A DNA stretch of 64,000 nt from Aquila chrysaetos chrysaetos (lineage: Eukaryota; Chordata; Aves; Accipitriformes; Accipitridae): positions 20,107,742 to 20,171,741 of the forward strand of contig NC_044007.1 in NCBI RefSeq assembly GCF_900496995.4, given 5' to 3'. Below are positions 58,041-64,000 of the stretch, piece by piece. How positions within the stretch are numbered: the stretch's first letter is position 1; each line of letters starts with the position of its first letter. A model generated the notes under the pieces. It saw only the letters and a list, made by a program, of their open reading frames with translations. It searched no databases and was not told where the DNA came from. The position numbers were made by a program, and so were the translations under genes.

Positions 58041-61000
58041 GTTTAGAAGAGCTGTGATGCCACTTGGAGTCCTGGACTTACTGAAACTGGGTAGCTGTTG
58101 GAGTAACCACAGCATCCATCTAGCTTTGAATTTCTTTCCTGGGCCAGGAGGAAACAGTATCTCCTCTCTGCCTAGTGCTTCAATAGAGTTGAAATGGATT
58201 CAGCCCAAGTACCCCACCTGGGACCTTGTAAGTGCTATGGGTTTTCTAGTGCAAACATAATCAGTAACTACTCTGTCAGCTGCTGTAGCTATGGAAATGC
58301 AGTGCTGTGTCTACACAATACACTAATGAGTTTCTTGTCATATCTACCTGGAGACTACCAGCCTGGTCCTCTGCAGTACCGTGGGGAGCAATTTTACTTC
58401 TGTGTGGTCCAAGCTTCATTCTCAACCTAATGCCTAACCTGAAACCCAGGTTGCTTCCATCAGGCTTGGACATCTGGCAAATCTGCTTGTAAAGACCCCA
58501 ACTGAAGCTTTGCTCAGAACTGGCTTTTGCTCAATGTAAGGACCTGTACAACGTTTCTCCTGCAAAGCTTACGTTACAGTGTATATAACCTTACATGCAT
58601 TTTAAAGTTTCCTACTCAGCTCCTTATGTCTGAGGCCATTAAATCTTCCAGACTATTCCCAGCTATCTAAACCTTACATTTTTTCTTTCTTAGAGGGTAT
58701 CACTTTCTGTACCTTTCAGTTTAATAATATTCTTTAAAAAAAAAAAAAAAAGGAAAAAAGCTCCATTTACATGCTGTTCAACATTTCAGAAGTTTGGTAT
58801 TTTTGAAACACTAACCAGTGAGTTCACTGCTTTGTAAATTGGAGAAATAAGGCATGTTCTCTTCACTGTTACAGATTTACAATCACAGTCAAATATTTAT
58901 TTGTTTGGCATTTCCTTTACATGCCAGTTCCTGTTGTGCAATAAAATGTGATAGTAAACAATAGTTAAGCATGTAGTCATTAGTTTAGTGGTGCCTAATA
59001 TAACAATGAAAATAACTATAAAGTATTTGTCTCTGTTTATTTCTGTTGGAATTGCTGTATGGATTATCTAGCTTCAGAGTCCAGAGTTGATATCTATCAC
59101 TTTTAAAATATGTTGAATTTAATCTTCCAGGAAGTGAAAAGAAAGACTTGAGCTCCTTCTCTAACTACTTTTTTTCTGTTCCTCAATCTTTTCTACCTTT
59201 TTAGGAATTGTTCAGTAAAAGTATGAAAAGGCAAAGTGAAATATGCATCGTATATAAGGTCTTCTTGTATCTTGTTGTACTTTGTGTCTTAATCAGAGTG
59301 TTCTGGATCTTCACCTCTTTAGCTTTAGTGCTTCCAATAATGTTTTGTCTTCAGCAGTTTGGGTGGATCTGGGTTTGGAACTGTGTTTTTGTTGGAATGC
59401 TTCTACGTTGGATCCCTGCAGTTTTTGGTGCTTGGAAAAGTTATAACTTACAATAGAAGACAAAGCAAACATGCCATCAAAGGCAAAAAAATTAAATCTC
59501 TGTTTATTCACCTGCATGCTAGAGATGAATCTTATTCACAGCAGCTAGCTGAAATATTCTAGATATTAAAAGGCTTGGAAAAAAATGAATTTGTTTAAAT
59601 GCCTGGGACTTTGTTCCAATAGGATTTGTGTCCCAGATGTTGATTTGCAGCAGCAATGTGCTGGATGAAGTTTGCTGTTGAATGTGCCATCAGATAGTGG
59701 CACGCAGAATATGTACATGGAGAAAATGCATTCCTGTGCATTTCTGTGCAATTTTGTAATTGGCTGTGACAACTTGTGCATTTCTGGATGACTATAGCAT
59801 GGGAACCTGAAATGGAAAGGTCTGAGACTGGTGTCCAAGTGACTTCTAATCACCTGAGGTGTAGAAATACACTGCCGTGTGGACTCCACTGACCAGGCCT
59901 CCCCACCAGTGTGGAGTTATGAGGAAAGTAAAGGAGTGTTTGTTTTTTATTTTTGTTTCTCTTCACAGCTTCCCAATTAACACCATATATAAAGAGTTGG
60001 TCCAAGGTATAGTAAGTCTCTGGAAGGAGCACAACTATTTCTTCTGTATTAGAAGTGGAACTACCAGCCTCTGTTTGAGTGTCTGCTCATGCATCTTAGT
60101 GCGATTTATTTTCAATGGAAGGCAAATAAACTTCCCACTTGAAATAAGCTGGGGGACATGGGGGTTGTCACGTACTGTCTTCCCTGCTTCCCTCTTCCTA
60201 CATATAAAGCCTCGAAGGAGCTCCTGCGCCTCATACGTAGGTGAGATATAGGAGATATAAGTGAAAAAGAGATAAAGCCTTAGCTGAGGAATGTGATTTT
60301 CAAAATCCTGTTTGGGAGAATACAGCAACTGGTTTTGAAAATTCCCGATTCCTGCTGTAGATGGTTTAAGGTCGGCTCTGTGCAGGCGCAGAGCTCCCCG
60401 CAGAGCTAGGCTGCTCAGTACTCACGCTCTTTTGTACTTCACTGGCTGCAGGAGAGCTGTGGCTGGTGAGGGATAGAGTGGTGACCTGGTGGGAGGGAGC
60501 TGTAGATGTCCCTTTGTTGAAACCAGCCTGCTGTGCCACTAAGACAAAAGAGCCCTGCCACTGCATGACGGGCATGCTGGAGGGAGCCAGACATTGGGGT
60601 AGATCCTAGGGGTAGAGCAGAGTGGGGGTCTGGTCTCCGTCCCATCAATTGATTTACGCAGTTTTCATCAGACGTAATTAATCTGTGCTGTTGCCAAAGG
60701 TAATGACTTGTGGAGCTTTGCCTCTGTGTCTGCATTGCTGGGGTTTGGGGAACAACCCAGAATTTCAGATGCGATTTTCTTCTTTTGAAGTAGTGGCTTT
60801 GGGGGATTTCTATATTTTACTCTATAGACTTGTAAAAAGCTGAAAGTGTAATTAATGTAAAATCTAAATAAGAGAAATTGGAAGACAAATTATCCTTCAA
60901 AAGCATTGCATGTTAAATATCCTCTTGGGTTTTATGGTTGGAATTTCTTGAGGTTAGTACACATGAAGCTACCAGCATTTAACCAAATTATCTGGGGCTT

Positions 61001-64000
61001 ATAAAGTATCCTAAATCATAAAACTGCCTGATGGAAGTTTGTTTAAAGTTTATATCATGGATATTTTTACAGAGACTGAAGATGCCAAGTAAGATAAAGT
61101 ATTTTGAGATTTCGAGTAGATAAAACTGCCCACAGCTGTGCAAACAGTATAGCGATGGGCATGTATTGGCCATGTTTCGGTACTGCTAGACTACAGGGTT
61201 CCTAAAAAAGCATCATTCTAGCAACTCGTAAGCAGATGAAACAGAGGTCATCTTGGAGGTATTCTTTTCAGCATGATAACAACTGAAGGAGCCACTTTAC
61301 AAATCACCAACTTGAGTGGTTTAAAGGAAATGGCTGGTCCATTTGTTGGTGTAATGTAATTTCTTACTATAGCTGAAATGGATTGGCCTATAAATTAAAA
61401 CTCAGAAGTGGGACTGGAAACATGCACATGAATGTGCATCATGTAGGACTTTTGAACACCAAATGTAAGTATTTGGGGGGGGTTAGGCTTCAAAACAGAT
61501 GACCTGTGAGGGGTATTTGTGAACCAGTTCAATGGTAAGGCTTGGGTTGTTGTTTTTTTTTTCTGAACAGGCTATGTAGCTGGCCTGTATGCATGAACAT
61601 AAGGGAAGAGGGCTTTTTTTATTTTATTTTATTTTACCTTTTTTTTGTCTCCGCATGCACTTTGTGGCTGTGATGCTTGGACCTTTTATCCCCTGGGTTT
61701 CAGGTGTGAGTGTTGAATTACTCAGCAGGAAGACCTAGGATAAAACTGGTGAATCTGTGAACAGCAAATCAATAAAAGCTAGTATTTCCTAGGACATTTG
61801 AACAGGATTGGGACATTTTCCTCTCTCTGTCTATTTCTGTACTTGATTTTTAGGATGGCAGGTGATGGAATGGTGTTTGTGACCTGCAACAGATGTTCTT
61901 TCTTTTTTTTTTTTTTTTTTTTTTCCCCCATCCAGTAGCCAGAAGGGACTTCCTGTGCATAAAATGTAAATTGTTGACAGTGCTGGATTTCTCGATTGGA
62001 AGGACAAGTACCATCACTAGGAAACACTGGGGAAATGGAAGAGGTCTGAGCAACCAGACTGAGGAAGCATTAATGCTCGATTTTCAGGGAGAGAGGAAAT
62101 GTCCCCCATGAAACTGAACAGAGAAATTGTGGAGGAGGATTCACATCAGAAGTAGGAGGAGGAAGCAGCATTCAGTATTGTTGAATGCAAGTGAGGACTG
62201 GTAGGCTGTGAACAGCAGACAGAAGAAGACAAGGGGAGTTAAATGTTTCCAGTCGATAGCAGGTATCCAGAAAGTAAACTATGAGAGATGCCTTTAAAAG
62301 CTCTAGATGGTTGATTGAAGAAAGATGGCTGAGATTCGAGGTGGGCTGAACTGCCAGTCACAGAGGTAAGAAAGTCAGTAGTGTTCTCAAAATATCCAAG
62401 CAACCAAGGCATCCTGAAACATACATGTCATTTTATTGATAAAGCAGGCTTCTGAATTTGGTAGTCAGTATGCAATGCTGATAATGCCTATAGTCAATAA
62501 ATATTGCAAAATATCTCAATATGTGGGTGATTTCTTGAGACTTGCCAGGGTGCTGAAGGAGACCCTGCTGATACTCACAGTGATTCTCCCTACCATTGTG
62601 GTGGGGAAAAGAGTACAGAAAATTCTGAAAGTATTCAGCTGGATAGCCATGTAGCAAAAGTAAAATGTTTTGATTTCGAAGTGGACTAAAAGTCCACTGT
62701 CTTTTGAATATAGATGGAATGAAGACAAGTCTTCTGAGGCCTAGACTAGAATAATCAGAAGGACATTATAACAATGAGAGAATGAAATGAGCTGACAAAT
62801 GAGAGTAGCTTAAGCATAAAACTGTGATATTGAAAATATAATTAAGACCTCCAAAGGAAGTGAAGAAATGGTTTCATAATAAGCAGGCAAAATTGTTCAC
62901 TTACGAGCATAAATTTGGTGAGATTTATACCAAACTCACTGAAGTGAAATGTCACCCTGCAGTTAGTCTGTCTTCAGAGGAAGTGTGGGGAACATGTGGG
63001 TTTTCTGAGTTGTGGACAACTTCAGAGAAAATGATCCCAAGTGGTTAAGACCCAGTGTCCTGAGAAAGATAGCACTGGGGGGATCTCCTGCGTAACTCCA
63101 AAAAAGGGCTACTTCCTGCCCAGAGCAGCGTGGTACTTGGGAAACAATGTCTTTGTGGTCAAAAAACCTTACATAACACATGAATGTTTTGGGAGAGTAA
63201 TATCTAGGAAAAGTAGAGAGGTTATATCACTTCCGTGTTTGGCACTGGTACAATTGCTTTCCCATTGCTGAGCTCTTTTTTTGGTGTCCCTAAGCATGTT
63301 GATAAAATGGTAAGGGATTGATCAAAGGACTGGATACTTTGCCTTGCGGTGAGACATTCTGGAATCTTGCTCTGTTTATCTTACCCATGAGAAGGCTAAG
63401 GCTTGACCTGATCAGAGTGTCTGCATTGGGGAAAAAAACATTGAAAAACTGTTAACAGTCTGGCAGGCAAAAATATAAAAAGGTTCAGTGGTTGCTATTT
63501 GAAGTTCAAAATTCCACTGCAGATTTTCAACAGTGAGAATGATTAGCCCCTATGATATCTTAACAAAGGTTGTGGTGGTTTCCTTACCGCTGACAATTTA
63601 AAAATCAAGATCGAATGGTTTCTTAAATCATATGTTTTAGTAAAGCACAAGTTCTGTGGCTTTTTTGTACAGGGCACTGGGTTAATTGTTCATAAAAATC
63701 CCCTTTGACCTTGAATCTTTTAACTCTCTTAAAGACAATGACTAGAATCAAGCTAGTCATTCCCCCCCACCCTTTTTTTTTTGTTATTGAAGTTTTCTGT
63801 CCAAAACTTACTTTTGCTTTCACAAAGCTCTAATGAAAAATAGGTATTTTTCTTGGCCAACTTCTGTTCATAGCCCATCAGATGGTTTTTAACTATAATA
63901 ACCTTGCAGTCTTACAGTGTTAGTACATTGGTATACTATGTAATATTGGTGTATCTGTAAGGCTGTATTCTTTGTTCCATTCTTTGGTACCCTGAAGACA
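58041..64000. other. Intron sequence to the right edge, nothing recognised
   Basis: No exon or named transposon. Contains an A run at about 58737-58751, an ATTTT pentamer tract near 61616-61638, a 22-base T run at 61903-61924, and a GC-richer islet near 60370-60740. No cysteine-rich furin-like exon of RSPO2 was found. Confidence 0.45.
61903..61924 (+). repeat. Poly-T run, 22 bases
   Basis: An uninterrupted run of 22 T followed by CCCCC. No associated retrocopy was recognised. Confidence 0.9.

Larger units (their letters stand above)
13781..64000 (+). other. First coding intron of RSPO2 (start only)
   Basis: The donor GTGAGC lies at 13781. No acceptor-bounded exon encoding the cysteine-rich first furin-like repeat (expected to contain CKGCLSCSKDNGCSRC-like sequence) was seen downstream, so the intron is inferred to reach past the right edge, at least 50.2 kb. 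RSPO2 has a very long gene in mammals, which fits. Repeats and islets inside it are listed separately. Confidence 0.75.

Noticed and set aside
60201..60245. TATA box (acatataaag) plus a splice donor (tag|gtgaga) as a hidden promoter and exon
   Set aside because: The two lie about 30 bases apart, leaving no room for an exon, and nothing else around them supports transcription.

Overview
The window looks like nuclear DNA from a bird (sauropsid at the least). CR1 LINE fragments recur with the usual CR1 3' end, in which a 'ccttccaaccc' stretch is followed by copies of an attctatga-like octamer. Old CORE-SINE/MIR-like and L3-like relics are present, interspersed repeats are sparse, and there is one sharp CpG island in AT-rich surroundings. 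There are no operons or bacterial signals, and I see no CRISPR array, tRNA or rRNA gene.

I can support one protein-coding gene. The CpG island (about 12.64-14.66 kb) holds the signal-peptide exon of RSPO2 (R-spondin 2) on the + strand. Its ATG is at 13687, and a clean GT splice donor follows at 13781. The 31 encoded residues start MQFRLFSFALIILNC and end RWRRSKR, the recognisable RSPO2 N-terminus. The remaining exons (furin-like repeats, thrombospondin type 1 domain, basic tail) were not seen, so everything from 13781 to the right edge is read as the first part of a very long first coding intron (at least 50.2 kb).

Layout: 1-12.4 kb is 5' flanking DNA with three CR1 pieces, a MIR-like SINE and a perfect 12-bp inverted repeat. 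12.47-12.62 kb is a purine-rich tract with a GAAA microsatellite. 12.64-14.66 kb is the CpG island: a 26-base G run, GC boxes, a weak TATA-like element, a CT-rich tract ending in a textbook splice acceptor, an 18-codon upstream ORF and the coding exon. 14.66-64 kb is intron with one young-looking CR1 piece carrying part of its reverse transcriptase, one rearranged CR1 joining ORF1-like sequence to a 3' end, another CR1 tail, ancient CR1/L3-like and SINE relics, long homopolymers and a few GC-richer or AT-rich islets that might be regulatory.

I found no undescribed biological system. The items most worth a second look are the architecture of the RSPO2 5' end, the perfect 12-bp hairpin 3.6 kb upstream of the start codon, the internally deleted CR1, and an unusually long antisense open frame (203 codons) in the intron. 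All family calls come from reading the sequence and from memory; no search was run.
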